NCBI GenBank assembly: GCA_047972265.1
Contig: JBKEAM010000080.1
Span: 1-6,297, forward strand
DNA from: JAAYCI01 sp047972265
GTDB lineage: Bacteria > Bacillota > Clostridia > Oscillospirales > Ruminococcaceae
DNA: 6,297 nucleotides
Direction: 5' to 3'
Made by a program: the position numbers and the translations under genes. The stretch's first letter is position 1. Every line of letters starts with the position of its first letter. The notes under the pieces were generated by a model. It made no database searches. It was not told the origin of the DNA and worked only from the letters and a program-made list of their open reading frames with translations. This document shows, one piece after another, positions 1-4,965 of this stretch.

Positions 1-1333
1 CGGCCTGCTCCTTCATTGCGTCCTCACAGGCTTCCTCGCCACACCACATGGCGCGTATATAACCGGTAGAGGCCGAAGCGGTTGCAATAATTTCTTCCAT
101 ATTTTTGCAGGTAGAGGTACGCTTTTGCAGGTTTTCGGAGGCTCTGGCATACAATGCTTGTGCCAGTTCCTCTAACAAAGCCGGGATAGCGGTGTTAAGC
201 TCTGCCAGGGGCACAAAACTTTTTTCGCGGTTATCGCGTCGTACCAAAACGCACTGGTTGTTTTCAATGTCTTTTGGGCCAATCTCTAAACGAAGCGGCA
301 CACCCTTCATTTCCCATTGGCTAAATTTCCAACCGGGAGAGTTATCGCTGTCGTCCAGTTTAACGCGCACATATTTAGAGAGTTCTTTTTTCAGTTCGTA
401 CGCCTTGTCCAATACGCCCTCTTTATGCTGCGCAATGGGGACAATAACCACCTGAAAAGGCGCAATGGCAGGGGGTAAAATAAGCCCCTCGTTGTCGCCG
501 TGGGTCATAATCAGGCCGCCAATCAAGCGGGTAGAAACGCCCCAGCTGGTTTCAAAGGGGTATTGCAGGGTATTGTCGCGTCCGGTAAAGGTAACATCAA
601 ATGCGCGAGAAAATCCATCGCCAAAATAGTGGCTGGTACCGGCCTGCAAACCCTTGCCGTCGTGCATCATAGCCTCAATAGAGTAAGTGGCTTCGGCACC
701 GGCAAATTTTTCGCTCTCGGTTTTTTGCCCTTTCAGCAAAGGCATCATCAGGTGCTTTTCACACATTTCAGCATAGGTTTCCAGTTGCTGCTTTGTCTCG
801 GCAACGGCTTCTTCTGCGGTTTCGTGTATGGTATGTCCCTCTTGCCACCAAAACTCGCGGGTACGCAAAAACGGGCGGGTTGTTTTTTCCCAGCGCACTA
901 CACTGCACCATTGGTTATACAGCAGGGGCAATTGCCGCCAGCTGCTAAGCACATGAGAAAAATGGTCGCAAAACAGGGTTTCGCTGGTGGGGCGTATGCA
1001 CATGGGTTCTTCCAGCTCTTCACTGCCGCCGCGTGTAACCCACGCAACCTCGGGTGCAAACCCGTTTACATGGTCTTTTTCTTTTTGCAGCAGGCTTTCG
1101 GGTATCAGCATGGGCATAGCTACGTTTTCGTGGCCGGTTTCTTTAAACATACCGTCCAGTATGCGGGTAATTTTTTCCCAAATAGCCTGCCCGTAAGGGC
1201 GCAGTATGGTAAACCCTTTTACCGAAGAATAATCCACCAGTTCCGCTTTCAGGCAGATATCGGTATACCATTGTGCAAAATCCTCATCAATGGGGGTAAT
1301 AGCCTCAACCATTTTTTTATTGTTATTACTCAT
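1..1333 (-). CDS. proS: Prolyl-tRNA synthetase, archaeal/eukaryotic-type short form, 3' end cut by window edge
   Basis: Class II aminoacyl-tRNA synthetase that charges tRNA-Pro with proline in the cytoplasm. Reading the minus strand from 1333 gives 444 uninterrupted codons. Visible parts: motif 1 region around GFTILRPYG (residues 40-48), the substrate-pocket TSE (116-118), motif 2 RTREFWWQEGHT (157-168), motif 3 GVSTRLIGG (265-273), then the anticodon-binding domain from about residue 290. About 100 residues separate motifs 2 and 3, so the INS editing domain of ordinary bacterial ProRS is absent; this is the short archaeal/eukaryotic type. Near the edge, WCGEEAC (430-436) supplies the first two cysteines of the C-terminal zinc site known in this family; the second pair must lie outside. 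About 30-35 residues should be missing (family about 475-480). The start at 1333 has GAGAGG (1346-1341) 7 nt upstream. Another ATG at 1340 is out of frame and stops after four codons. No clear promoter is seen; an intrinsic terminator lies just upstream. Confidence 0.96.
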   Translation of the reverse strand, partial: MSNNNKKMVEAITPIDEDFAQWYTDICLKAELVDYSSVKGFTILRPYGQAIWEKITRILDGMFKETGHENVAMPMLIPESLLQKEKDHVNGFAPEVAWVTRGGSEELEEPMCIRPTSETLFCDHFSHVLSSWRQLPLLYNQWCSVVRWEKTTRPFLRTREFWWQEGHTIHETAEEAVAETKQQLETYAEMCEKHLMMPLLKGQKTESEKFAGAEATYSIEAMMHDGKGLQAGTSHYFGDGFSRAFDVTFTGRDNTLQYPFETSWGVSTRLIGGLIMTHGDNEGLILPPAIAPFQVVIVPIAQHKEGVLDKAYELKKELSKYVRVKLDDSDNSPGWKFSQWEMKGVPLRLEIGPKDIENNQCVLVRRDNREKSFVPLAELNTAIPALLEELAQALYARASENLQKRTSTCKNMEEIIATASASTGYIRAMWCGEEACEDAMKEQA

Positions 1334-1370
1334 AATTCATCCTCTCTGCCAATTTGCAGGCCATAAAACA

Positions 1371-1402
1371 AAAAACCCCCGCTTTTTGTTCGGGGGCTTT
1401 TT
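1371..1402 (-). terminator. Intrinsic terminator between acpP and proS
   Basis: On the minus strand CCCCCG (1396-1391) pairs with CGGGGG (1381-1376) around a 9-nt A-rich loop, flanked by an A tract on one side and TTTTTT (1375-1370) directly after the stem. It most likely ends the acpP transcript. Because T's also follow the stem on the plus strand it may work both ways. It lies only about 30 nt upstream of the proS ribosome binding site, so it could also act as a leader attenuator for proS. Confidence 0.8.
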
Positions 1403-1428
1403 ATCTTACAATTACAACTGCCAACCCC

Positions 1429-1461
1429 GGCGCCCTGTCGGGCAACAAAGCCGAAGGCGCC
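1429..1461 (-). repeat. GC-rich hairpin downstream of acpP with repeated GGCGCCCTG
   Basis: The plus-strand 9-mer GGCGCCCTG occurs at 1429-1437 and 1456-1464. Its GGCGCC core is self-complementary, so the two copies can pair, with an inner TCGG/CCGA stem (1438-1441 with 1451-1454). The result is a GC-rich stem-loop in the acpP 3' untranslated region, 23 bases after the stop and upstream of the terminator. A 3'-end stabilising structure is plausible; no known family is recognised. Confidence 0.4.
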
Positions 1462-1483
1462 CTGCTTCTCCAGTTTCAGAGAA

Positions 1484-1714
1484 TCAGGTGTTTTCTTCTA
1501 CATAGCGAACAATGTCTCCGACGGTATGGAAATTCTCAATTTCCTCGTCAGGAACTTCCACGCCAAATTCGTCTTCCATGGACATAATCAGGTCTACAAC
1601 ATCAAGGCTGTCTGCCTCTAAATCTTCTACGATGTCGGACTCCATGGTGATTTTGTCTTCTTCTAAATCCAGCTGGTCAGCTAAAATGCTGCGGATTTTT
1701 TCAAAAACGTCCAT
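1484..1714 (-). CDS. acpP: Acyl carrier protein
   Basis: A 76-residue acidic protein that carries growing acyl chains as thioesters on a 4'-phosphopantetheine arm during type II fatty acid synthesis in the cytosol. The attachment motif is DSLD with the modified serine at residue 36, the usual position; helix II continues as DVVDLIMSMEDEFGVEVP. Length matches the family (75-80 residues). The start at 1714 is set by AAGGAGG (1728-1722) 7 nt upstream and by similarity to other ACP N termini (MDVFEKIRSIL). The frame stays open to a TTG at 1822, but that extension runs through the promoter and the ribosome binding site and is not coding. It is a single-gene transcript with its own promoter and a terminator, not part of a visible fab cluster. 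Several Clostridia carry more than one ACP; the canonical sequence favours the fatty-acid-synthesis ACP over a secondary-metabolism one. Confidence 0.97.
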   Translation of the reverse strand: MDVFEKIRSILADQLDLEEDKITMESDIVEDLEADSLDVVDLIMSMEDEFGVEVPDEEIENFHTVGDIVRYVEENT

Positions 1715-1740
1715 CGGCGCCCCTCCTTCCTCATTAAACT

Positions 1741-1784
1741 GGCCCGAAGGGCCCAAACAGTGTTTTGGCAAAATGCCGCAAAAC
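1741..1784 (-). promoter_or_regulatory. acpP 5' leader with two small hairpins
   Basis: The predicted acpP transcript starts near 1787. Almost at its 5' end GTTTT (1784-1780) pairs with AAAAC (1766-1762), continued after a 2-nt bulge by GGC/GCC around an ATTTT loop. A second stem, GGCCC (1753-1749) with GGGCC (1745-1741) around TTC, sits 12 nt before the Shine-Dalgarno. A 5'-terminal stem-loop often protects abundant mRNAs from decay; here that is inference. Confidence 0.4.
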
Positions 1785-1793
1785 CTATTTCTT

Positions 1794-1822
1794 TTTATAG
1801 CTTGTTTTACCATGCTTGTCAA
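1794..1822 (-). promoter_or_regulatory. acpP promoter, sigma-A type
   Basis: The -35 box TTGACA (1822-1817) is a perfect consensus, spaced exactly 17 bp from the -10 box TATAAA (1799-1794, 5 of 6). A-rich sequence upstream of the -35 resembles an UP element. Predicted start is near 1787, giving a 5' leader of about 73 nt. This is the best promoter in the window, as expected for one of the most abundant proteins in the cell. Confidence 0.88.
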
Positions 1823-1838
1823 GATTATTTTATCTTTA

Positions 1839-1865
1839 TTTACATTCCCTTAAAAAGAATGTAAA
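1839..1865. repeat. Perfect 9-bp-arm inverted repeat upstream of acpP promoter
   Basis: TTTACATTC (1839-1847) and GAATGTAAA (1857-1865) are exact reverse complements separated by 9 bp. The dyad is centred about 65 bp upstream of the predicted acpP start, a position typical of activator sites. No T tract follows on either strand, so it is not a terminator. It does not look like the FapR consensus. Candidate operator; the regulator is unknown. Confidence 0.5.
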
Positions 1866-1873
1866 AAATACAG

Positions 1874-1906
1874 AAAAACAGCACTATAAAACAAAACTTT
1901 TATGCT
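1874..1906 (-). terminator. Weak AT-rich terminator candidate for the antiporter gene
   Basis: On the minus strand AGCATAAAA (1906-1898) pairs with TTTTAT (1891-1886) and, after a 3-nt bulge, GCT (1882-1880), around loop GTTTTG; GTTTTTC follows. It is the only terminator-like structure in the 154 bases between the antiporter stop and the acpP promoter. The stem has just two or three G-C pairs, so it is a weak call. Confidence 0.3.
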
Positions 1907-1975
1907 CTTAAAACCGTCTTTTGCATAGGTGCCTCTTTTAAAAAATACAAAAATAAACTTTTACAATCGTTGGTT

Positions 1976-3172
1976 TTATTTGGCGGTGTCAGGGGCTTCT
2001 TTTTTTAGCAGATGCTTATAGGTTCTGTCTAAAACAAAAGAGCCTAGGGGCGCGGTAAACAAAATAGAAACCACCGCAACAGCAAGTATTATATCGCCGT
2101 TTGGCAGTCCCATAGCCAGTGGAATGGAGCCAATGGCTGCCTGAACCGTAGCTTTGGGAATGCCTGTAAAGGTGCAAAACAGACGTTCTTTCCAATTTAA
2201 ATTGGTTTTAATAAGGCATAGCAAAGTACCAATGGCCCTGATGAATAGCACAGCTACCAATAGTAAAAGTGTTTTTAGCCCGGCCGATGTGGCATATTGA
2301 ATATTTACACTGGCCCCTACAAGGGTAAATAGCAGTATTTCAGCTCCAACCCATAATTTAGAAAATTTTGCAGACAGGCGCGAGGCGGTAACAGGCGCTT
2401 TTTTTAAAATGATAATACCTGCAACCATAACCGATAATAACCCCGAAAAAGGAAAAACAGCCTGTACGTAATCTTCTAGTGCCACCAGTAAAAAAGCAGA
2501 ACTTAAAAGGATGATGATTTTTGCGGAGTCTCTCATGTGTACCTTTTTAAATAAAAACGCAAGTAAAAATCCTAGCATAATGCCCACCAAAATGCCCAAA
2601 ACAATTGAGATAGGGATTTTAATAAACTGAAAAGCCGATACTTTTTGATTGTCTGTAAGGCCCAATAAAGAGGTAAATACCACAATGTTAAAAATATCAT
2701 CCACAGAGTCTCCCGCTAAAACAAGCTGGGGAATGTTTTTATCGGTGCCATATCCTGTCTCCAGCAGGTGTATCATACGGGGTACTATTACCGCGGGCGA
2801 GGCCGATGCGATTACCGCGGCCAACAGTGCAGCATCTAAAAGCGGAATATTTAGAAGACGCGGGGCAATTAAAATGGTACCCAGCATTTCAAAGCAGGCA
2901 GGTACAAAGCTCATAAAAAAAGCAGGGCGTCCAATTTTTTTTAGGTCTTGTAAATCTAAAGAGAGCCCGGCTCTTGTTAAAATAATAATCAAAGCCAGTT
3001 GGCGTAAATCGGCCGAGATAGAAAGCAGTGACTCATCCAGTAAGTTTAAACAGTAGGGACCCAAAACAATGCCGCTAAGCAGCATCCCTATTAAAGCGGG
3101 GAATTTAATCTTTTTAAAAAGTGAGCCCAAAAGCAATCCGCATAAAAAAATAAGAGCAAGTCCGGTTAACAT
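1976..3172 (-). CDS. Cation:proton antiporter, NHA/SLC9B-like, behind a fluoride riboswitch
   Basis: A 398-residue inner-membrane protein, hydrophobic throughout, with about a dozen predicted membrane segments, typical of the monovalent cation:proton antiporter superfamily. Family marks: ILTRAGLSLD (64-73), the unwound-helix motif ASASPAVIVPRM (122-133), the paired aspartates GDSVDDIFN with D158/D159, and GIPKATVQAAIG (337-348) with K340. The DD pair and the PKATVQAA motif match the NHA (SLC9B) branch, whose studied members exchange Na+ or Li+ for H+; the ion used here is not decided by sequence. There is no C-terminal RCK/TrkA-N domain as in Kef channels. The start at 3172 is set by AAGGAG (3184-3179) 6 nt upstream; the frame extends to 3262, but that stretch is a hairpin and leader. 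It is alone in its transcript, downstream of a fluoride-responsive leader, so its role is probably ion or pH homeostasis under fluoride stress (inference). Direct fluoride transport is less likely. Confidence 0.92.
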   Translation of the reverse strand: MLTGLALIFLCGLLLGSLFKKIKFPALIGMLLSGIVLGPYCLNLLDESLLSISADLRQLALIIILTRAGLSLDLQDLKKIGRPAFFMSFVPACFEMLGTILIAPRLLNIPLLDAALLAAVIASASPAVIVPRMIHLLETGYGTDKNIPQLVLAGDSVDDIFNIVVFTSLLGLTDNQKVSAFQFIKIPISIVLGILVGIMLGFLLAFLFKKVHMRDSAKIIILLSSAFLLVALEDYVQAVFPFSGLLSVMVAGIIILKKAPVTASRLSAKFSKLWVGAEILLFTLVGASVNIQYATSAGLKTLLLLVAVLFIRAIGTLLCLIKTNLNWKERLFCTFTGIPKATVQAAIGSIPLAMGLPNGDIILAVAVVSILFTAPLGSFVLDRTYKHLLKKEAPDTAK

Positions 3173-3197
3173 GTTTCTCTCCTTATTGGTAAAGTAA

Positions 3198-3243
3198 TAA
3201 AGGGCTGCAACACCTGTATAAACGCAGATGTTGCAGCCCTTTA
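3198..3243 (-). promoter_or_regulatory. Strong 19-bp hairpin in the antiporter leader
   Basis: On the minus strand the arms 3243-3225 and 3216-3198 pair over 19 bp (core GGGCTGCAACA with TGTTGCAGCCC) around an 8-nt loop. One pair is G-U on the minus strand but would be a C-A mismatch on the plus strand, which fits an RNA made leftward. It is followed by TTACTTTACC, a poor U tract, and lies 14 bases before the ribosome binding site. It may be a second weak terminator or an mRNA stabiliser downstream of the riboswitch. Confidence 0.6.
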
Positions 3244-3263
3244 GCAAAATAGTTTTTTGCAAT

Positions 3264-3302
3264 AAAAAAGCCGATACCTCTGCAAAGCAGAAGTCATCAG
3301 CT
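3264..3302 (-). terminator. Riboswitch-controlled intrinsic terminator
   Basis: Minus-strand AGCTGAT (3302-3296) pairs with ATCGGCT (3275-3269) and CTTCTGC (3293-3287) with GCAGAGG (3283-3277) around loop TTT, followed at once by six T's (3269-3264). The left arm contains the 3' strand of aptamer stem P3 and the 3' strand of the pseudoknot, so terminator and folded aptamer exclude each other. Ligand binding should therefore prevent termination, making this a genetic ON switch. Confidence 0.9.
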
Positions 3303-3347
3303 TGTAAAAGCGGTTTAGGCTATTGCCAAGGGAGAACCTCATTCCCG
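3287..3347 (-). promoter_or_regulatory. Fluoride riboswitch aptamer (crcB motif)
   Basis: Read on the minus strand, the conserved crcB-motif blocks appear in order. P1 is GGGA (3346-3343) with TCCC (3333-3330) closing the loop ATGAGGTTC. An optional P2, GGC-AATA-GCC (3326-3318 region), sits in the junction. Then AAACCGC, P3 GCTT (3311-3308) with AAGC (3303-3300) around TTAC, and the signature GCTGATGACTTCTGC (3301-3287). The P1 loop GAGGT (3340-3336) pairs with ACTTC (3294-3290) to form the pseudoknot that encloses fluoride and its Mg2+ ions in known structures. The signature block and pseudoknot leave little doubt about the class. The aptamer starts at the predicted transcription start and overlaps the terminator, 115 bases upstream of the antiporter start codon. 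Confidence 0.93.
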
Positions 3348-3354
3348 TTTATTT

Positions 3355-3383
3355 AGTATAAACAACGCAGGGGTAAAAAGCAA
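3355..3383 (-). promoter_or_regulatory. Promoter for riboswitch-antiporter transcript
   Basis: The -10 box TATACT (3360-3355, 5 of 6) lies 17 bp from a poor -35 box TTGCTT (3383-3378, 3 of 6). The predicted start, about 7 bases downstream near 3348, falls at the first base of aptamer stem P1. That placement supports the call more than the boxes alone do. Confidence 0.65.
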
Positions 3384-3422
3384 TATAATTTGGCATATAC
3401 CATAATAAGCAGGTAAAAGGCA

Positions 3423-3463
3423 AAATTGGCAATGCCTTAGTACGTTGCCAATTTGTACAAATT
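3423..3463. repeat. Overlapping dyads in the antiporter-purA intergenic region
   Basis: AAATTGGCAA (3423-3432) and TTGCCAATTT (3445-3454) are exact reverse complements; the stem can extend two more pairs inward on the plus strand (one a G-U). The right arm overlaps a 14-bp perfect palindrome, AATTTGTACAAATT (3450-3463). There is no gene end nearby on either strand that would need a terminator. The elements lie between the leftward antiporter promoter and the rightward purA promoter, about 40 bp from the purA -35. Candidate operator cluster or a small structured RNA. I see no credible gene between 3361 and 3603. Confidence 0.5.
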
Positions 3464-3488
3464 TTAAGTCAAACATTAATGCGCTTTT

Positions 3489-3505
3489 ACAATAAGATGT
3501 ATTGT
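3489..3505. repeat. Dyad ACAATA-N5-TATTGT overlapping purA -35
   Basis: Perfect 6-bp inverted repeat whose right half overlaps the predicted purA -35 box (3502-3507). The same half-sites recur at 3551-3566. A protein bound here would compete with RNA polymerase, so it is a candidate purA operator. It does not match the Bacillus PurR box (CCGAAC core). Confidence 0.4.
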
Positions 3506-3530
3506 GAATACAGTGGGTGTGTGCTACAAT
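3502..3530 (+). promoter_or_regulatory. purA promoter, extended -10 type
   Basis: TTGTGA (3502-3507, 4 of 6) is spaced 17 bp from TACAAT (3525-3530, 5 of 6), with TG one base before the -10 box (TGC-TACAAT), an extended -10. Predicted start is near 3537, giving a leader of about 67 nt. No purine riboswitch fold is seen in it. Confidence 0.7.
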
Positions 3531-3550
3531 AAACAGCGGGTAAAATGCCC

Positions 3551-3566
3551 ACAATACGCATATTGT
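3551..3566. repeat. Dyad ACAATA-N4-TATTGT in purA leader
   Basis: Second perfect copy of the ACAATA/TATTGT half-sites, with a 4-bp spacer CGCA, located about 15-30 bases after the predicted purA start. It could be a downstream operator or a small RNA hairpin. Its centre is about 61 bp from the first dyad. Confidence 0.4.
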
Positions 3567-3603
3567 AAACACCAAAGAGTTAACGGGAGGAGTTTAGACG
3601 GCG

Positions 3604-4875
3604 ATGCTTACAGCGATAACCGGTATCAACTGGGGCGACGAAGGCAAAGGGCGCATGGTAGACTTGCTTTGTGAAGAATACGATGTAGTGGTGCGTTATC
3701 AGGGAGGAAACAATGCGGGACATACCGTTGTAAACCCTCTTGGCAAATTTGTATTAAACCTGCTTCCCAGTGGCATATTGCGCCCAGATGTTGTAAACGT
3801 TATGGGCAACGGCATGGTAATAGACCTTGCCCACCTACATAAAGAACGCGCACGCCTAACCGAGCGTGGGGTTAAAATTACTCCCGAAAATTTAAAAATA
3901 AGCCAGCGGGCCAGCATCTGCCTGCCTATCCATCCTATGTTGGATATTTTGGAAGAAGAGCGGCTTGGCGGCGGAGCTTACGGCTCTACCCGGCGTGGTA
4001 TTGCGCCAGTATATGGCGATAAGTACATGAAAAAGGCCCTGCGTATTGGCGATTTGCTGGAGCTTGAAAGCCACCGCAAACAGGTAGAAGACCTTGTTGC
4101 TTTTAAAAACCTTACCATAGAGGGCATTTATAAAGCTCCTCCTGTAATTTTTGAGGAGATATGGAAAGATTTAGAATTTTATGCCAAAGAGTTTGCGCCC
4201 TATATTTGTGATGTGGGTTTGTTTTTAAGCAAACAGGCAGAAGAAGGCCGAAATATCATGTTTGAAGCCCAGCTTGGTGCGCTGCGTGATATCGATTTTG
4301 GCATCTACCCCTTTACATCTTCTTCCAACACCATTGCCGCCTATGCGCCCATTGGTGCCGGCGTACCGGGCTGCCAGCTTAATAATAGCCTTGGCATTAC
4401 AAAAGCCTACTCTACCTGTGTAGGTGCCGGCCCCTTTGTTACCGAGTGGGAGGGCGAAGAAGCCGAAACCCTGCGTCAGGCAGGGGGAGAGTTTGGCGCT
4501 GCCACAGGGCGCCCCCGCCGCGTAGGTGCGTTTGATGTTGTGGCCAGCCGCTATGGCTGCCGTATGCAGGGTGCTACCCAACTGGCAATAACCATGTTGG
4601 ACGTGCTAAGCTACCGCGACGAAATCCCTGTATGCATTGCGTACGAGCTGGACGGCAAACAAACCACCGATTTCCCCTATGGCGAAGCCCTTAACCGCGC
4701 TAAGCCTGTGCTTACCACTTTAAAAGGGTGGAAAAAGGATATCTCTGGCGTGCGCCATTTTGAAGATTTGCCCAAGGAAGCGCAGGAATATGTGCAGTTT
4801 ATAGAAAAACAGCTTGGCTGCCCCATTAAATATATTTCTGTAGGACCCGAAAGAGAAGCCTGCATTCGTATGTGA
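3604..4875 (+). CDS. purA: Adenylosuccinate synthetase, divergent clade
   Basis: Converts IMP, aspartate and GTP to adenylosuccinate, the first committed step from IMP to AMP; a cytosolic homodimer. 423 residues against about 430 in E. coli. The GTP/IMP loop WGDEGKG (10-16) holds the catalytic aspartate D12, and RYQGGNNAGHT (31-41) the catalytic H40. Later marks are GSTRRGIAPVYGDKY, FEAQLGALRDID (from F220), KAYSTCVGAGPFVTE (267-281) and GAATGRPRRVG (298-308). Several positions differ from the textbook protein: FEGAQGTLLD becomes FEAQLGALRD, YSTRVGAGP has Cys272 for Arg, ATTGRRRR becomes AATGRPRR, and GTTGRGIGP becomes GSTRRGIAP. Catalytic residues remain, so I expect an active enzyme of a clostridial subfamily. 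A GGGAGG ribosome binding site ends at 3590, 13 nt before the ATG, which is long; an in-frame stop at 3595-3597 rules out an earlier start. The gene is transcribed alone, divergent from the antiporter. Confidence 0.95.
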   Translation: MLTAITGINWGDEGKGRMVDLLCEEYDVVVRYQGGNNAGHTVVNPLGKFVLNLLPSGILRPDVVNVMGNGMVIDLAHLHKERARLTERGVKITPENLKISQRASICLPIHPMLDILEEERLGGGAYGSTRRGIAPVYGDKYMKKALRIGDLLELESHRKQVEDLVAFKNLTIEGIYKAPPVIFEEIWKDLEFYAKEFAPYICDVGLFLSKQAEEGRNIMFEAQLGALRDIDFGIYPFTSSSNTIAAYAPIGAGVPGCQLNNSLGITKAYSTCVGAGPFVTEWEGEEAETLRQAGGEFGAATGRPRRVGAFDVVASRYGCRMQGATQLAITMLDVLSYRDEIPVCIAYELDGKQTTDFPYGEALNRAKPVLTTLKGWKKDISGVRHFEDLPKEAQEYVQFIEKQLGCPIKYISVGPEREACIRM

Positions 4876-4906
4876 TACCAAAGATGATGTGTTATTTATA
4901 AGCAAA

Positions 4907-4935
4907 AGTACGCTAGCCATTTTGGTTAGCGTACT
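4907..4935 (+). terminator. Terminator-like hairpin after purA
   Basis: AGTACGCTAGCC (4907-4918) pairs with GGTTAGCGTACT (4924-4935) around a 5-nt loop, 31 bases after the purA stop. One pair is G-U on the plus strand and C-A on the minus strand, which favours rightward transcription. The tail AATTTAAAAT is poor in T's; a run of eight T's comes only at 4953-4960. It probably ends or stabilises the purA mRNA; on the minus strand it is followed by TTTTGC. Confidence 0.6.
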
Positions 4936-4965
4936 AATTTAAAATAGATTGATTTTTTTTAACTA

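Noticed and set aside
500..1366. 288-codon open frame on the plus strand
   Set aside because: It is antisense to proS, whose minus-strand reading has clear synthetase motifs along the whole stretch. The plus reading has no family marks and no ribosome binding site.
1334..1483. T-box riboswitch upstream of proS
   Set aside because: The conserved T-box sequence and a specifier-loop stem are missing, and the spacer is too short for a full T-box.
1715..1822. N-terminal extension of acpP to a 112-residue protein starting at TTG 1822
   Set aside because: The TTG is part of the consensus -35 box TTGACA, and the extension runs through the -10, the leader hairpins and the Shine-Dalgarno.
3173..3262. 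N-terminal extension of the antiporter by 30 residues
   Set aside because: It would start at a TTG directly after the riboswitch terminator, encodes the 19-bp hairpin, and contains the Shine-Dalgarno used by the ATG at 3172.
3339..3575. 78-codon hydrophobic open frame on the minus strand between the antiporter leader and purA
   Set aside because: TTG start without a ribosome binding site; it overlaps the purA promoter and leader, both dyad clusters, the antiporter promoter and the start of the aptamer.
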